Notes: generated by a model not told the origin, from the sequence alone. A DNA stretch of 64,000 nucleotides from Streptomyces sp. CMB-StM0423 (GCF_002847285.1 NZ_CP025407.1:2606501-2670500); one strand, 5' to 3'; counted from the stretch's first letter, positions 44,359 through 54,148 are shown. Numbers and translations are program-made.

Positions 44359-47300
44359 CTAGGCCCCGCTGCCGCCGCCGTCACCGGCATCACCGGCATC
44401 GCTGCCGCCTCCGCCGTCACCGCCGCCGCCGTCGGCTCCGCCGTCGCCGGATCCGTCACCGGATCCGTCACCGGCTCCGTCGCCGTTCGCGCCGGCCTGC
44501 TGCTCGGCGTCCTCGATCCGCTGGAGCGCCTCCTCCAGGTCGTCCTGGGCCTTGCCGTACGCCTCCCAGTCCTGGTCCTGCAGCGCCTGCTGACCGTCCT
44601 CGTATGCCTTCTGCGCGTCCTCCACGGCGTCCTGGAGGCTGCCACCGGCCGGCGGTTCCTCTTCCGGTGGTGGCTCCTCGCCCGTGTCCTCGGGTGGTGT
44701 CGCTTCCTCCACCCCGAAGACGACGTTCAGCGCCTTGGGCAACGTGTCCTCGAAGGCCGTCTGGTCGCCGTACGTGACCAGCACCTTGCGCAGCAACGGG
44801 TAGCCGGTGCCGGTGCCTTGCACGTACACCGGCTCGATGTAGATCAGTCCGCCCTCCAACGGCACCGTCAGCAGGTTGCCGTAGATGACTTCCGAATCGC
44901 CTCTCTGGAGGATGTTGATCTGGTCGGCGATCGCGGCGTTGGAGTTGAATCTGGACTGCACGAGCTTCGGTCCCGGCACGGGACTGTTGGGTGGCAGCTT
45001 CAGGATTCTGATCTGGCCGAAGTCGTCGGTGCGCGCGTCCGCGCCCACGGCCATGTACGCGCCCAGGTTGTTGCGGTTGCGTGGCGTGAACGTGGTCGTC
45101 AGCGAGAACGACCGCGAGTCCTGATCCGGCATCTTCATACTGAGGTAGTAGGGCGGCACCGAACTCTCGACCTTGGTGGTCGGGTCGTCCGGGATCTCCC
45201 ACTGCTCACTGCCGGAGTAGAACTGCTTCGGACTGGTGACGTGGTACTGCGTCAGCAGCTCGCGCTGGACCTTGAACAGGTCCTGCGGGTAGCGCAGGTG
45301 GTCCATCAGCGCGTCGCTGATCTCCGCACGCGGCTTGACCGTGTCGGGGAACGCCTTCATCCAGGTCTTGAGGACGGGGTCCTCGGTGTCCCACTCGTAG
45401 AGGTCCACGCTGCCGTCGTAGGCGTCGACGGTGGCCTTCACCGAGTTGCGGATGTAGTTGACCTGGTTCTGCTGCGCGATCACCGAACGCTGGTCGTCCG
45501 TCAGCGAGTCGGCCGTCGTGTCGCCCAGGGTGGTCCTGGTCGAGTACGGATAGCCGTTGCTGGTGGTGTAGGCGTCGACGATCCAGGTGATACGCCCGTC
45601 GACCACCGCCGGATACGGGTCGCCGTCGATCGTCAGCCAGGGCGCGACGGCCTCCACCCGCTCCTTCGGGGTGCGGTTGTAGATGATCTGCGAGCCGTCG
45701 CCGATCGCACCGGAGTACATGATCTGCGGCTCGCTGAACGTCAGCGCGTATGCGGCCCTGTTGATCGGGTTGGACAGGTCGACGCCGCTGTCGCCCTTGT
45801 AGCGGTACGTCTTCTCGCCGGAGTCGTCGGCGTAGTCGACCTCGTCCTGCGGGCCGCCCACGATCGAGTAGTCGCGGGTCTGCTCGCCGTAGTAGATGCG
45901 CGGCTCGTAGTCGCCGAGCTCGCCCTCCGGCGGCAGGTTCTTCTCCGTGTACGCCGGGTCGCCGTCCTTGGTGACCTCGGTGCCCTTGGCCGCGACCACG
46001 CCGTAGCCGTGCGTGTACCGGAAGTGACTGTTGATCCAGCCCTTCTCCGGGATGCCGTTCACGTTGATCTCACGGAGGCCGACGACGGTGTCCTGCGAGT
46101 TGCCGTCCTCGTCCTCGTACCGGTCGACGTCCAGCGTGCCCGGGAACTGGTAGTAACCGCGGACCTGCTGTTGCTGCTGGTACGTCGGCGAGACCACGCT
46201 CGGGTCGAGCAGCCGGACGCTCGCCGTGCTGTCGACGGCGCTGCGCAACTGCTCGTTGGTGGTGTCCTTGGGCGCCTGGCCCGAGTACTCCGTCACCTGG
46301 GAATCATCGATGTCGTACGCCTTGCGCGTCGCCTCGATGTTCTTCTTGATGAACGGCGTCTCCTTGGCCTGCTCGTTCGGCTGCACCTGGAACTTCTGCA
46401 CGATCGCCGGGTAGAGCCCGCCGATCAGGATCGCCGAGAGGACCATGAGACCGAGGCCGATGAGCGGCAGTTGCCACGTACGCCGCCACAGCGTGGCGAA
46501 GAACAGCAGCGCACAGATGATCGCGATGACGAAGAGGATCGTTTTCGCCGGCAGATAGGCGTTCGCGTCGACGTAGCGCAGACCGGTCCAGCCGTCGGTG
46601 GTCTTCAGGCCGCTGGTCTTGGTCGCCAGGCTGTAGCGGTCGAACCAGTACGCCACCGCCTTGAGCGCCACGAAGGTGCCCAGCAGCACGGCGAGATGAC
46701 CGGTCGCCGCGGAGGTGGCCCGCGCGCCGGGGCTGGAGATACGCAGACCGCCGTAGAGGTAGTGCGTCAGCGCGGCCGCGATGGTGCAGAGCACGATCGC
46801 GGCGAAGCCGAAGCCGAGCAGGAAGCGGTACCACGGAAGATCGAAAGCGAAGAAGGAGATGTCCTTGTGGAACTGGGGGTCCTTCTCGCCGAACGACTGG
46901 CCGTTGACCCACAGCAGCCAGGTGCGCCACTGCCCGGTCGCGGAGGCGCCGGCGATCAGGCCCACCAGCGTGGCGATGCCGAGCAGCACCCACTTCTTGT
47001 ACGGCGCCAGGTTCATCCGGTAACGGTCGAGGCTCTCCTGCTCCAGCGACATCGCGCTGAGCGGCGGCCGGAGCCGGTGTGCCAGCCAGATGTTGAAGCC
47101 CACGGCGAACGCCATCAGCAGGCCGAAGACGAAGAACAGCCCCACCTTGGTCCACAACCGGGTGGTGAAGACCGACGAATAACCGACGGAGCGATACCAG
47201 AGCCAGTCCGTCCAGAAGCCGGCGAACATGACGAAGATGATGCCCAGGATGGCAAGCGCACCCAGGGTCATCAGCAGTGTTCGTACTCGCCGGGACGGCC

Positions 47301-47361
47301 TGCCCACACTGATCCGTGGCCCGGTAGGACCCCCGCCGCGGTCCGGCATCTGGAAAGCCAA
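44359..47361 (-). CDS. UPF0182-family large membrane protein
   Basis: 1000 residues. Seven helices lie in residues 28-330 (first [20 protein letters not shown]), then a large extracytoplasmic domain with motifs such as [20 protein letters not shown] and [15 protein letters not shown]. The C-terminal 110 residues are acidic and low-complexity, ending in Gly/Asp repeats. The TTG at 47361 is chosen because GAGGTG precedes it; the ATG at 47349 has no ribosome-binding site. The family is conserved in Actinobacteria, but its role is unknown. Confidence 0.9.
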   Translation of the reverse strand: MAFQMPDRGGGPTGPRISVGRPSRRVRTLLMTLGALAILGIIFVMFAGFWTDWLWYRSVGYSSVFTTRLWTKVGLFFVFGLLMAFAVGFNIWLAHRLRPPLSAMSLEQESLDRYRMNLAPYKKWVLLGIATLVGLIAGASATGQWRTWLLWVNGQSFGEKDPQFHKDISFFAFDLPWYRFLLGFGFAAIVLCTIAAALTHYLYGGLRISSPGARATSAATGHLAVLLGTFVALKAVAYWFDRYSLATKTSGLKTTDGWTGLRYVDANAYLPAKTILFVIAIICALLFFATLWRRTWQLPLIGLGLMVLSAILIGGLYPAIVQKFQVQPNEQAKETPFIKKNIEATRKAYDIDDSQVTEYSGQAPKDTTNEQLRSAVDSTASVRLLDPSVVSPTYQQQQQVRGYYQFPGTLDVDRYEDEDGNSQDTVVGLREINVNGIPEKGWINSHFRYTHGYGVVAAKGTEVTKDGDPAYTEKNLPPEGELGDYEPRIYYGEQTRDYSIVGGPQDEVDYADDSGEKTYRYKGDSGVDLSNPINRAAYALTFSEPQIMYSGAIGDGSQIIYNRTPKERVEAVAPWLTIDGDPYPAVVDGRITWIVDAYTTSNGYPYSTRTTLGDTTADSLTDDQRSVIAQQNQVNYIRNSVKATVDAYDGSVDLYEWDTEDPVLKTWMKAFPDTVKPRAEISDALMDHLRYPQDLFKVQRELLTQYHVTSPKQFYSGSEQWEIPDDPTTKVESSVPPYYLSMKMPDQDSRSFSLTTTFTPRNRNNLGAYMAVGADARTDDFGQIRILKLPPNSPVPGPKLVQSRFNSNAAIADQINILQRGDSEVIYGNLLTVPLEGGLIYIEPVYVQGTGTGYPLLRKVLVTYGDQTAFEDTLPKALNVVFGVEEATPPEDTGEEPPPEEEPPAGGSLQDAVEDAQKAYEDGQQALQDQDWEAYGKAQDDLEEALQRIEDAEQQAGANGDGAGDGSGDGSGDGGADGGGGDGGGGSDAGDAGDGGGSGA

Positions 47362-47429
47362 GGTGGCACCTCGATCGAGACGTGAACGTCATGTCATACG
47401 GCCCCCGCGGCACAGGGGCCCAATGTGGC

Positions 47430-47455
47430 AACTTACTAAAGCTTTACTCAGTTCC
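47430..47455 (-). promoter_or_regulatory. SigR-like promoter candidate of the UPF0182 gene
   Basis: On the minus strand GGAAC (47455-47451), 18 bases and GTT (47432-47430). This differs from the SigR motif by one base (GGAAC for GGAAT). The spacer is unusually AT-rich and holds the palindrome TAAAGCTTTA. Confidence 0.45.
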
Positions 47456-47496
47456 CGCCGCGGGGTGGCAGAGACCGATGAGGCAGGATTGCGAGC

Positions 47497-48093
47497 ATGT
47501 CCAACTCTCCCACCGGCGGTCCACCCCTGGCAGCCGACCCGCTGACTCGCGCGGTCCTGGAGCTTGACGAGTACGCGGCCGGTTTCGGCTGGGACCGGCC
47601 GCCCCGGTTGTTCGCCCTCGTCGACACCGCGCGGCTGCGCGCGCAGGAGCCGGACCTTGCCGAGCGGCTGAACCTCGACGCAGGTGAGGGCGCCGGTGAC
47701 GGCCCTGCCGGGCCCGCTGCGGGGCCGGCCGCGCAGGTCTCGTACACGCCGATCGAGCAGCAGGAACTGCCCGCGGGGCAGCCGCTCGACGAGTTCCTCG
47801 GCACCATCGCCTGGCCCGACGCGGTCGGTGGCTGCGCGCTCACGGTCGAGCGGCTGATGCTCCCGCCGGCGGCCGAGGCCGAAGTGCCGGACGACCTCGA
47901 CGAGGCGGGGCTCGCCGCCTGGGTCGCCGGGCATCCGCGGCGCGAGGAAGTGCGGATGACGGTCGGCGTGCTGCGCGACGGCAGCCGGGAGGCCGCGGTG
48001 CGGCTGCGCTCCAAGGACGCGCCCACGGAGGTGCTCACGGGGCCGGATCTGGTGCCGGGGCTCGCCCGGGCGCTGGCGGCGACGTTCGACTGA
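47497..48093 (+). CDS. PPA1309-family conserved protein
   Basis: 198 residues, soluble. Conserved segments are AVLELDEYAAGFGWDRPPRL, FALVDTARLRAQEP, EFLGTIAWPDAVGGCALTVE and RLMLPPAAE. The family is found only in Actinobacteria next to the UPF0182 and PDZ/Lon genes, as here. A -10-like CAGGAT lies seven bases before the ATG. Function unknown. Confidence 0.85.
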   Translation: MSNSPTGGPPLAADPLTRAVLELDEYAAGFGWDRPPRLFALVDTARLRAQEPDLAERLNLDAGEGAGDGPAGPAAGPAAQVSYTPIEQQELPAGQPLDEFLGTIAWPDAVGGCALTVERLMLPPAAEAEVPDDLDEAGLAAWVAGHPRREEVRMTVGVLRDGSREAAVRLRSKDAPTEVLTGPDLVPGLARALAATFD

Positions 48094-48102
48094 CCCCGCC
48101 GT

Positions 48103-48138
48103 AACGGCCGGCCGCCTCCTCCGGGGTGGCCGGCCGTT
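48103..48138. terminator. Bidirectional hairpin between PPA1309 and the PDZ/Lon gene
   Basis: AACGGCCGGCC and GGCCGGCCGTT form an 11-bp stem with a 14-base loop, between convergent genes. Confidence 0.8.
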
Positions 48139-48168
48139 GCACGTTCCGCACGCTCCGTACGCGCCCAA

Positions 48169-49263
48169 CTACTCCTTGCACTCGTCGAGCTGGTCCAGAT
48201 TGCCGTCGCGGATGTCCTCCAGCGCGTCCATCGCGTCGGACATCGTCCGGACCTCGATGAGCGTCAACCCGTCGGGTACGTCCCGCGCAGCCGTGGCGCA
48301 GTTCGCCGCGGGCGTAAGGAAGAACTTGGCACCCTGGTCGCGGGCGCCGACGGTCTTCATGTGGATGCCGCCGATCGGCCCGACCTGGCTCTCGGTGTTG
48401 ATCGTGCCGGTGCCGGCGACGAACTCGCCGCCCGTGAGGTCGCCCTTGGTGAGCTTGTCCACGATGCCGAGCGCGAACATCAGCCCCGCGCTGGGGCCGC
48501 CGACGTCGGCGAGCTTGATGTCGATCTCGAACGGGAAGGTGTGCGCGGTGCCCGCCGTGATGCCCACCATGGCCTTGCCGGGCTCCTGGTCGGACTCCTT
48601 GGTGGTGACGGAGATCTCCTCGCCCGGCAGCCTGCGGGGGTCCTCGCCGTTCTTCTCGGCCTTCTCCGCCTTGTCCGCGGGGACGATGCGGAACGTGACC
48701 TTCTCCCCCGGCTTGCGGGTGGTGACCAGCTTCACCACGTCACCGGGCCCGTTGACGGGCTCGCCGTCGACCGCCTTGATCACGTCACCGGCGTGCAGCG
48801 TGCCCTGCGCGGCGCCGCCGGCGACCACGGAGGCCACGATCACGCGCGTGGTGAAGGGGATGCCCAACTCGTCGAGCGCAGCGACCTTGGCGCTCTCCTG
48901 CGAGGCGGTGAACTGCTCGGCGTTCTGCTGGTCGACTTCCTCGGCGGTGCTGTTGTCCGGGTACAGCGACTCGTGCGGCACCACCGCGTCGTCGGGCGAG
49001 AGCCAGCCGTAGACGGCCTCGACGAGGTTCATCTTGTAGTCGGCGCCGGTGACGCGGACCGTCGTCATGTTGAGGTTGCCGCTCGTCGGATACGTCTTGC
49101 GGTCCTCGATCTGCAGGACGGGCTCGCCGTCGTGGTCCCCGAGGGTGTTCACCGTGGGCCCGGGCGACATCTCGGCGTACGGCACGGGGATGAAGACCCC
49201 GGCGACGAGGATGGCGAGCAGCGTCACGGTGGAGGCGAGCAGCGTCGCCGTGCGGCGTGGCAT
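48169..49263 (-). CDS. Membrane-anchored PDZ/Lon-type serine protease (YlbL family)
   Basis: 364 residues. One N-terminal helix (TATLLASTVTLLAILVAGVF) anchors a PDZ domain (GAAQGTLHAGDVIKAVDGEP) and a C-terminal S16 Lon-like domain. The catalytic Ser is in DVGGPSAGLMFALG and the Lys in GPIGGIHMKTVGA, so the dyad is intact. The ATG at 49263 lies six bases after TACTGT on the minus strand. The small membrane gene ends 20 bases upstream, so it may also be co-transcribed with it. Confidence 0.91.
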   Translation of the reverse strand: MPRRTATLLASTVTLLAILVAGVFIPVPYAEMSPGPTVNTLGDHDGEPVLQIEDRKTYPTSGNLNMTTVRVTGADYKMNLVEAVYGWLSPDDAVVPHESLYPDNSTAEEVDQQNAEQFTASQESAKVAALDELGIPFTTRVIVASVVAGGAAQGTLHAGDVIKAVDGEPVNGPGDVVKLVTTRKPGEKVTFRIVPADKAEKAEKNGEDPRRLPGEEISVTTKESDQEPGKAMVGITAGTAHTFPFEIDIKLADVGGPSAGLMFALGIVDKLTKGDLTGGEFVAGTGTINTESQVGPIGGIHMKTVGARDQGAKFFLTPAANCATAARDVPDGLTLIEVRTMSDAMDALEDIRDGNLDQLDECKE

Positions 49264-49283
49264 AGAACGACAGTACGGGACGC

Positions 49284-49454
49284 TCAAGCGGCCCCGGAAC
49301 GCGAGTGACTACGCTCCATGGCTTCCCGGAAGCGGGCGTACCCCGCGAGCTCCGTGCTGTCGCCCACCTTGCGGGTGCGCGTGGCCCAGCTTGCCCATAT
49401 CGCGGCTCCCCCGGCTGACGCGAGGGGTATGACCAACCAGGCTATCGCTGCCAT
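49284..49454 (-). CDS. Small membrane protein, conserved-looking
   Basis: 56 residues: a hydrophobic helix (MAAIAWLVIPLASAGGAAIW) followed by a charged tail (RTRKVGDSTELAGYARFREA). GGAG four bases before the GGG-ATG at 49454 is a good ribosome-binding site. It lies 20 bases upstream of the PDZ/Lon protease gene on the same strand, so an operon is likely. It is too short for usual gene-length cut-offs. Function unknown. Confidence 0.75.
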   Translation of the reverse strand: MAAIAWLVIPLASAGGAAIWASWATRTRKVGDSTELAGYARFREAMERSHSRSGAA

Positions 49455-49533
49455 CCCGTACTCCTAGCTGACGTGAGGTCTTTCCGATAAGCCAACGCTC
49501 ACGCGGGCCCGGAAGTTACGCAACTCGACAACC

Positions 49534-50013
49534 TCAGCCAGCGCCTACCCATTCCTCTGTCCCATCCGTGAACTTCTGGTGTTTCCAGATGGGAACTTCG
49601 CGCTTCAGGGTGTCGACCAGGCGGCGGCAGGCGTCGAACGCCTCCCCGCGGTGCGGGCAGGAGACGGCGACGACGACGGCGAGATCTCCCACGGCCAGTT
49701 CCCCCACGCGGTGGACGGCGGCCAGGGCCCGTACCGGATAGTCGGCCGCGACCTTCTCCGCGATCCGGCGCATCTCGGCCTCGGCGGTGGGATGGGACGA
49801 GTACCCCAGCGCGGTCACGTCCTGCACGCGCTCGGACGCCGCCTGCCGGTCGTGGTCGCGGACCGTACCGACGAAGAGCGCCGTGCCGCCCGCGGCGGGG
49901 TCGCCCACGGCGGCGAAGACCTCGTCGAGCGACAGCGGCTGCTCACGGACCGCGACGAGCCGTACGGGGTCCGCGGCGGCCTGCTCGCCCGGGTGCTGCG
50001 GGGTGTCTGCCAT
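49534..50013 (-). CDS. moaE: Molybdopterin synthase catalytic subunit MoaE
   Basis: 159 residues. MoaE inserts sulfur into precursor Z. Motifs: GGTALFVGTVRDHDRQ, the region VHRVGELAVGDLAVVVAVSC and the catalytic lysine in VPIWKHQKFTDGTEEWVG. The ATG at 50013 begins the family N-terminus after a short acidic leader. No other molybdenum-cofactor gene is in the window, so MoaD must come from elsewhere. Confidence 0.93.
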   Translation of the reverse strand: MADTPQHPGEQAAADPVRLVAVREQPLSLDEVFAAVGDPAAGGTALFVGTVRDHDRQAASERVQDVTALGYSSHPTAEAEMRRIAEKVAADYPVRALAAVHRVGELAVGDLAVVVAVSCPHRGEAFDACRRLVDTLKREVPIWKHQKFTDGTEEWVGAG

Positions 50014-50076
50014 CCGTCCATCCTGCCGCACGGGACACGCGACGCGCCCCCGTGCGGCGGGCGGCGGGGGCCGTCG

Positions 50077-50105
50077 GCGTACGGGCCGGGGCACGGTCCG
50101 TACGC
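50077..50105 (-). terminator. Hairpin after the atypical SDR gene
   Basis: GCGTACGGGCC pairs with GGTCCGTACGC (one G-U) across a seven-base loop, 23 bases past the SDR stop. Confidence 0.6.
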
Positions 50106-50127
50106 GACGCTCCGCCGCTGCGCGGGC

Positions 50128-51273
50128 TCAGATCTTGCCGCGCCGCGCCTTGCGCACCCGGCGCACGACCGCCGCCGTGCCCAGCAGCGCGACCGTCGCC
50201 CCGGCCGCGCCCGCGGCGCCCGCCGCGGCGGCGTCCTTGCGGCCCAGCCGGCGGCCCGCGACGGTGTGCCGGCCGGAGACCTCGGCCAGCAGCTCGGCGA
50301 GGACCTCCTCGTTGGTGTGCTGCGGGCGCCAGCCCGCGTCGTGCAGCCGGCTGCCGCTGACGACCCACGGGTACATCGTGTACGCCAGGTCACCGGCCGG
50401 CGACGGAGTGAGCCCGAGGCGGTGCAGCCGGGAGGCGGCGCCGAGCGCGACGGCCGACGGCAGCTCCATACGCCGGATGCCGGTCAGCTCCTCGACCTCC
50501 TCCTGCTCCAGCCAGCCGTCGCAGCCGACCGCCAGCTCCCCTTCGGCCTTCTCCAGCGCCGCGAACTCCAGCGCGGCGGCCAGGTCGTCGATGTGGCAGA
50601 ACTGCCAGCACGGCCGGGTGCCCTTGACGACCAGCAGCCGGGGCGACTCGAAGTACCTGGTCAGCGGGGTGTCGACGCCGCCGACGACGGCCGCGGGGCG
50701 CACGACCGTGACGTTGAGCCCGGGGTGCGCGCGGGGCGCGCGGCGGCCCAGGCGCTCCATCTCCAGCAGGTCGCCGACGCCGGTGGCCTCCTCGGTGGCG
50801 CGCAGCTCGGCGTCCTCGGCGAGCGGGACGGGGTTGTCGGGCAGCGCCCCGTAGACCATGGCGGAGGTGCACAGGACGACCCGGCGCACGCCGGCCGCCG
50901 CGGCGGCGGTGAGCACCGTCTGCGTACCACGTACGTTGTACGCCGTGCGGGCCGTGGCGTCGGTCTCCAGGTCCAGGTCGAGGGCGAGGTGGACGACGAC
51001 GTCCGTGCCGCGCAGCTTGTCGGCGATCGCGGGGTCCCGCACGTCCAGCACGTGCCAGTGGGCCTCGGGCAGCTCGCCGCGCCGCTCATCGATGGCGACG
51101 ACCTGCTTGACCTCGTCCGAGGCCGCCAGCCGCTCCGTGACCAGGGCGCCGATGCCGGCCGCCGCCCCGGTGACGGCGACGACGGGGCGCCACGCGCCCG
51201 GGGCGGGCTCGTCGGCCGCGGCCCCATCGGCGGCCTTTCGCGCTGCGCGAACGTTCGGTTCCGGGGAACTCAC
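50128..51273 (-). CDS. Extended SDR/epimerase-like protein with lost catalytic motif and membrane tail
   Basis: 381 residues. The Rossmann start VVAVTGAAAGIGALVTERLA, HLALDLDLETD and LCTSAMVYGALPDNP mark an NAD-dependent epimerase fold. Where YxxxK is expected the sequence reads GVGDLLEMERLGRR, so the catalytic Tyr/Lys pair is missing. A C-terminal Ala/Gly helix and RRVRKARRGKI tail suggest membrane anchoring. The GTG at 51273 is preceded by GGAG. It is divergent from the metalloprotease gene. Confidence 0.82.
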   Translation of the reverse strand: MSSPEPNVRAARKAADGAAADEPAPGAWRPVVAVTGAAAGIGALVTERLAASDEVKQVVAIDERRGELPEAHWHVLDVRDPAIADKLRGTDVVVHLALDLDLETDATARTAYNVRGTQTVLTAAAAAGVRRVVLCTSAMVYGALPDNPVPLAEDAELRATEEATGVGDLLEMERLGRRAPRAHPGLNVTVVRPAAVVGGVDTPLTRYFESPRLLVVKGTRPCWQFCHIDDLAAALEFAALEKAEGELAVGCDGWLEQEEVEELTGIRRMELPSAVALGAASRLHRLGLTPSPAGDLAYTMYPWVVSGSRLHDAGWRPQHTNEEVLAELLAEVSGRHTVAGRRLGRKDAAAAGAAGAAGATVALLGTAAVVRRVRKARRGKI

Positions 51274-51448
51274 CGAGCGGCTCCAGTGGTTGTGTGCAGT
51301 AGTTCCATCCATCCTGCCCCAGCCGCACCCACAGCGTGGGCGACGGGCGCCAGGACATCGTGCAGGCATACGAAGCGGCATAGGGTGGAGGTAGTGGAGG
51401 GCGTACGCCGCCGGCCCTGTGCAGGCGGCCCGACGAGCCGAGGAAACC

Positions 51449-52984
51449 GTGAGTGACACCCCATTCGGATTCGGCCCCCCGAAGGAGCCGGACGACGACG
51501 GCGAGGGCGACGACAAGGGTGCCCGCAAGGGGGACGGCGACCGGAGCAGCCGGGACCCGTTCGGCTTCGGGGGCGCCGGAAGCGACCCGCAGAACCCGTT
51601 CGCGGCCATCTTCGGCTCGCTCGGCGGTCAGGGCGGCGCCATGGGCCCGCAGGACCTGGGCGCGGCCTTCCAGCAGCTCGGCCAGATGCTGAGCTACGAG
51701 GGCGGGCCGGTCAACTGGGACATGGCCAAGGACATCGCCCGGCAGACCGTCGCCCAGGGCGCGGCTGGGGGCACCTCCCAGGCCGGAGGCTCTGAGGGAG
51801 AGTCCAAGGACCGCAGCGTCGGGGACGCCGAGCGCAAGGCGGTCGAGGAGTCCGTACGCCTTGCCGACCTGTGGCTGGACGGGGCGACGTCGCTGCCCTC
51901 CGGCTCGGGCGTCGCGCTGGCCTGGAGCCGCGCGGAGTGGGTCGAGGCGACGCTTCCGGTCTGGAAGGAGCTGGTCGACCCGGTCGCCGAGCGCGTGGGC
52001 GCCGCGATGGGCGGTGTGCTGCCGGAGGAGATGCAGGCCATGGCCGGCCCGCTCATCGGCATGATGCGCTCGATGGGTGGAGCCATGTTCGGCACCCAGA
52101 TCGGGCACGCGGTGGGGGTGCTGGCCGGCGAGGTCGTCGGCTCCACCGACATCGGGCTGCCGCTCGGGCCCGCGGGCAAGGCGGCGCTGCTGCCGGTGAA
52201 CATCCAGAGGTTCAGCGAGGGCCTGGGGGTACCGCAGGACGAGGTGCGGCTCTACCTGGCGCTGCGCGAGGCGGCGCACCAGCGGCTCTTCGCGCACGTG
52301 CCGTGGCTGCGCTCGCACCTGTTCGGCGCCGTCGAGGGCTACGCGCGCGGCATCAAGGTCGACACGTCCAAGCTGGAGGATCTTGTCGGCCAGGTCGACA
52401 TCGAGCGGCCCGAGCAGTTGCAGGAGGCGCTGCAGCAGGGCATGTTCCAGCCGGAGGACACGCCGGAGCAGAAGGCGGCGCTGGCCCGGCTCGAGACGGC
52501 GCTCGCCCTGGTCGAGGGCTGGGTGGACGCGGTCGTGCACGCGGCCGCGGAGCCGCACCTGGACGCCCCGTCGCTGAACTCGCTGCGCGAGGCGCTGCGC
52601 CGCAGGCGCGCCACGGGCGGTCCCGCGGAGCAGACGTTCGCGACGCTCATCGGGCTGGAGCTGCGGCCGCGGCGGCTGCGGGACGCCTCGCGGCTGTGGG
52701 CGTCACTGGCGGACGCGCGCGGGGTCGACGGCCGGGACGCGCTGTGGGCGCACCCCGACATGCTGCCGACGGCGGGCGACCTGGACGACCCGGACGGGTT
52801 CGTGCACAGCGAGCAGGCAGACTTCTCGGAGCTGGAGAAGCTGCTGGGCTCGGGTGCCGACGCCGAATCCGGTGACGCCGGCGGGAAGGACACGCCGGAC
52901 GAGAAGGGCGGCCCGGACGGGCAGGAAGGCCCCGACGGGCAGGACGGCGACAGGGGCGACGGCAAGGGCGACGCGGACAAGTGA
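51449..52984 (+). CDS. Zinc-dependent metalloprotease-like protein (DUF2342)
   Basis: 511 residues. The N-terminus is acidic and Gly/Asp-rich with FGFG repeats, and the C-terminus is a Gly/Asp/Lys tail. The core holds the zincin-like motif in LYLALREAAHQRLFAHVPWL (His and Glu ligands inside one helix) and MFGTQIGHAVGVLAGEVVGS. These actinobacterial proteins are predicted minigluzincins with no proven substrate. The GTG at 51449 follows GAGG. It is coupled to the NUDIX gene by a GTGA overlap. Confidence 0.87.
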   Translation: MSDTPFGFGPPKEPDDDGEGDDKGARKGDGDRSSRDPFGFGGAGSDPQNPFAAIFGSLGGQGGAMGPQDLGAAFQQLGQMLSYEGGPVNWDMAKDIARQTVAQGAAGGTSQAGGSEGESKDRSVGDAERKAVEESVRLADLWLDGATSLPSGSGVALAWSRAEWVEATLPVWKELVDPVAERVGAAMGGVLPEEMQAMAGPLIGMMRSMGGAMFGTQIGHAVGVLAGEVVGSTDIGLPLGPAGKAALLPVNIQRFSEGLGVPQDEVRLYLALREAAHQRLFAHVPWLRSHLFGAVEGYARGIKVDTSKLEDLVGQVDIERPEQLQEALQQGMFQPEDTPEQKAALARLETALALVEGWVDAVVHAAAEPHLDAPSLNSLREALRRRRATGGPAEQTFATLIGLELRPRRLRDASRLWASLADARGVDGRDALWAHPDMLPTAGDLDDPDGFVHSEQADFSELEKLLGSGADAESGDAGGKDTPDEKGGPDGQEGPDGQDGDRGDGKGDADK

Positions 52985-53511
52985 CGCTGCGGGCCGACAC
53001 CGAGCGGGTACTGAAGGAGTGGAGCGCGCCTGACGGCGGTCAGGACGCGCTCCGCCTCACGTACCTGGAGTTTCTGGCGGCACATCCCGACGGGATGTGG
53101 AAGCCGTGCGCGGACGGGCATGTGACGGCCAGCGCGCTGATCGTCGACACGGCGCGCGAGCGGGTGCTGCTGACCCTCCACCGCAAGCTGAACATGTGGC
53201 TGCAGACGGGCGGGCACTGCGAGCCGGAGGACGCGACGCTGGCCGCGGCGGCGCTGCGGGAGGCGCACGAGGAATCGGGCGTGGCGGACCTCACGCTGCT
53301 GCCCGGCGGTCCCGTGGGCCTCGACCGGCACCACACGCCGTGCGCCTGGCACCTGGACGTGCAGTACGCGGCGCTGGCCCCCGAGGGGGCGGTGCCGACG
53401 ATCAGCGAGGAGTCGCTGGACCTGCGCTGGTACGGGTACGACGAGGTGGCCGGCGTCGCCGACGAGTCGGTGGCGCTGCTGATGGAACGCACCCGGGCGC
53501 GGCTGGCCTGA
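52981..53511 (+). CDS. NUDIX hydrolase
   Basis: 176 residues. The Nudix box is complete: GGHCEPEDATLAAAALREAH then EESGV. It hydrolyses a nucleoside diphosphate linked to another group; the substrate is not evident. The GTG start overlaps the metalloprotease stop by four bases, so they are translated together. Confidence 0.9.
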   Translation: MTLRADTERVLKEWSAPDGGQDALRLTYLEFLAAHPDGMWKPCADGHVTASALIVDTARERVLLTLHRKLNMWLQTGGHCEPEDATLAAAALREAHEESGVADLTLLPGGPVGLDRHHTPCAWHLDVQYAALAPEGAVPTISEESLDLRWYGYDEVAGVADESVALLMERTRARLA

Positions 53512-53563
53512 CGGCGGGGCCTGGGAGCGGCGGGCTGGGAGCGGCCGACGTGAGGGCCGACGG

Positions 53564-54148
53564 CTAGTCGCCGCCTGCCGGCGGGCTGGTCGGCGCGGGG
53601 CGCGGGATGAACGGCAGGCTCTCCCCCGCGACGACGCCCTCCAGGTAGCCGCGGGCCCGCTCGGTGCGGGGGTAGGCGCCGACGAGGTCCCAGAAGCCGG
53701 GGCCGTGTCCTGGCACGAGCAGGTGGGCCAGCTCGTGGATCAGCACGTAGTCGATGACGTACTCCGGCATGCCCTTCAGCCGGTGCGAGAGGCGGATCGT
53801 GCCCTCGGCGGGGGTGCAGGAGCCCCAGCGGGTGTTCTGGTTGGTGACCCAGCGCACGCTGCTGGGCCGGGCCCGGCCGTCGAGGTACTGCGCGGACAGC
53901 CGCTCGGCCCGGTCGGCCAGCTCGCCGTCGCCGGGCATCCGCCGGTTCTCCTGGGCCTGGAGCTTGTCGAGCATGACCGTGACCCAGCGCTGCTCCTCCG
54001 CCTCGCTCATGCGGGCGGGGATCAGCACGACGGTGCGGTCGCCCTCGCGATATGCGGAAACCGTCCTGCGCCTGCGCGCGCTGCGTCTGACCTCGACCGC
54101 TCTCGACGGTTTCGGCCGTCCCGGGATGTGCTCTGGGTCAGCGGGCAC
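53564..54148 (-). CDS. YgjP/M48-like zinc metallopeptidase
   Basis: 194 residues. The zinc motif HELAHL is in VIDYVLIHELAHLLVPGHGP, with WVTNQNTRWGSCTPAEGTIR before it, the W-G-S-C signature of the YgjP (DUF45) family. It is soluble. It is convergent to the NUDIX gene with 52 bases between, which hold only a short GGGAGCGGC direct repeat. Confidence 0.88.
   Translation of the reverse strand: MPADPEHIPGRPKPSRAVEVRRSARRRRTVSAYREGDRTVVLIPARMSEAEEQRWVTVMLDKLQAQENRRMPGDGELADRAERLSAQYLDGRARPSSVRWVTNQNTRWGSCTPAEGTIRLSHRLKGMPEYVIDYVLIHELAHLLVPGHGPGFWDLVGAYPRTERARGYLEGVVAGESLPFIPRPAPTSPPAGGD

Noticed and set aside
44818..47385. 855-codon open frame on the plus strand, antisense to the UPF0182 gene
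   Set aside because: High GC keeps shadow frames open. Its product is Arg/Val/His-rich without domains, while the minus-strand frame has helices and family motifs.
49534..50013. Molybdenum-cofactor gene cluster
   Set aside because: Only moaE is present; neighbours are unrelated.
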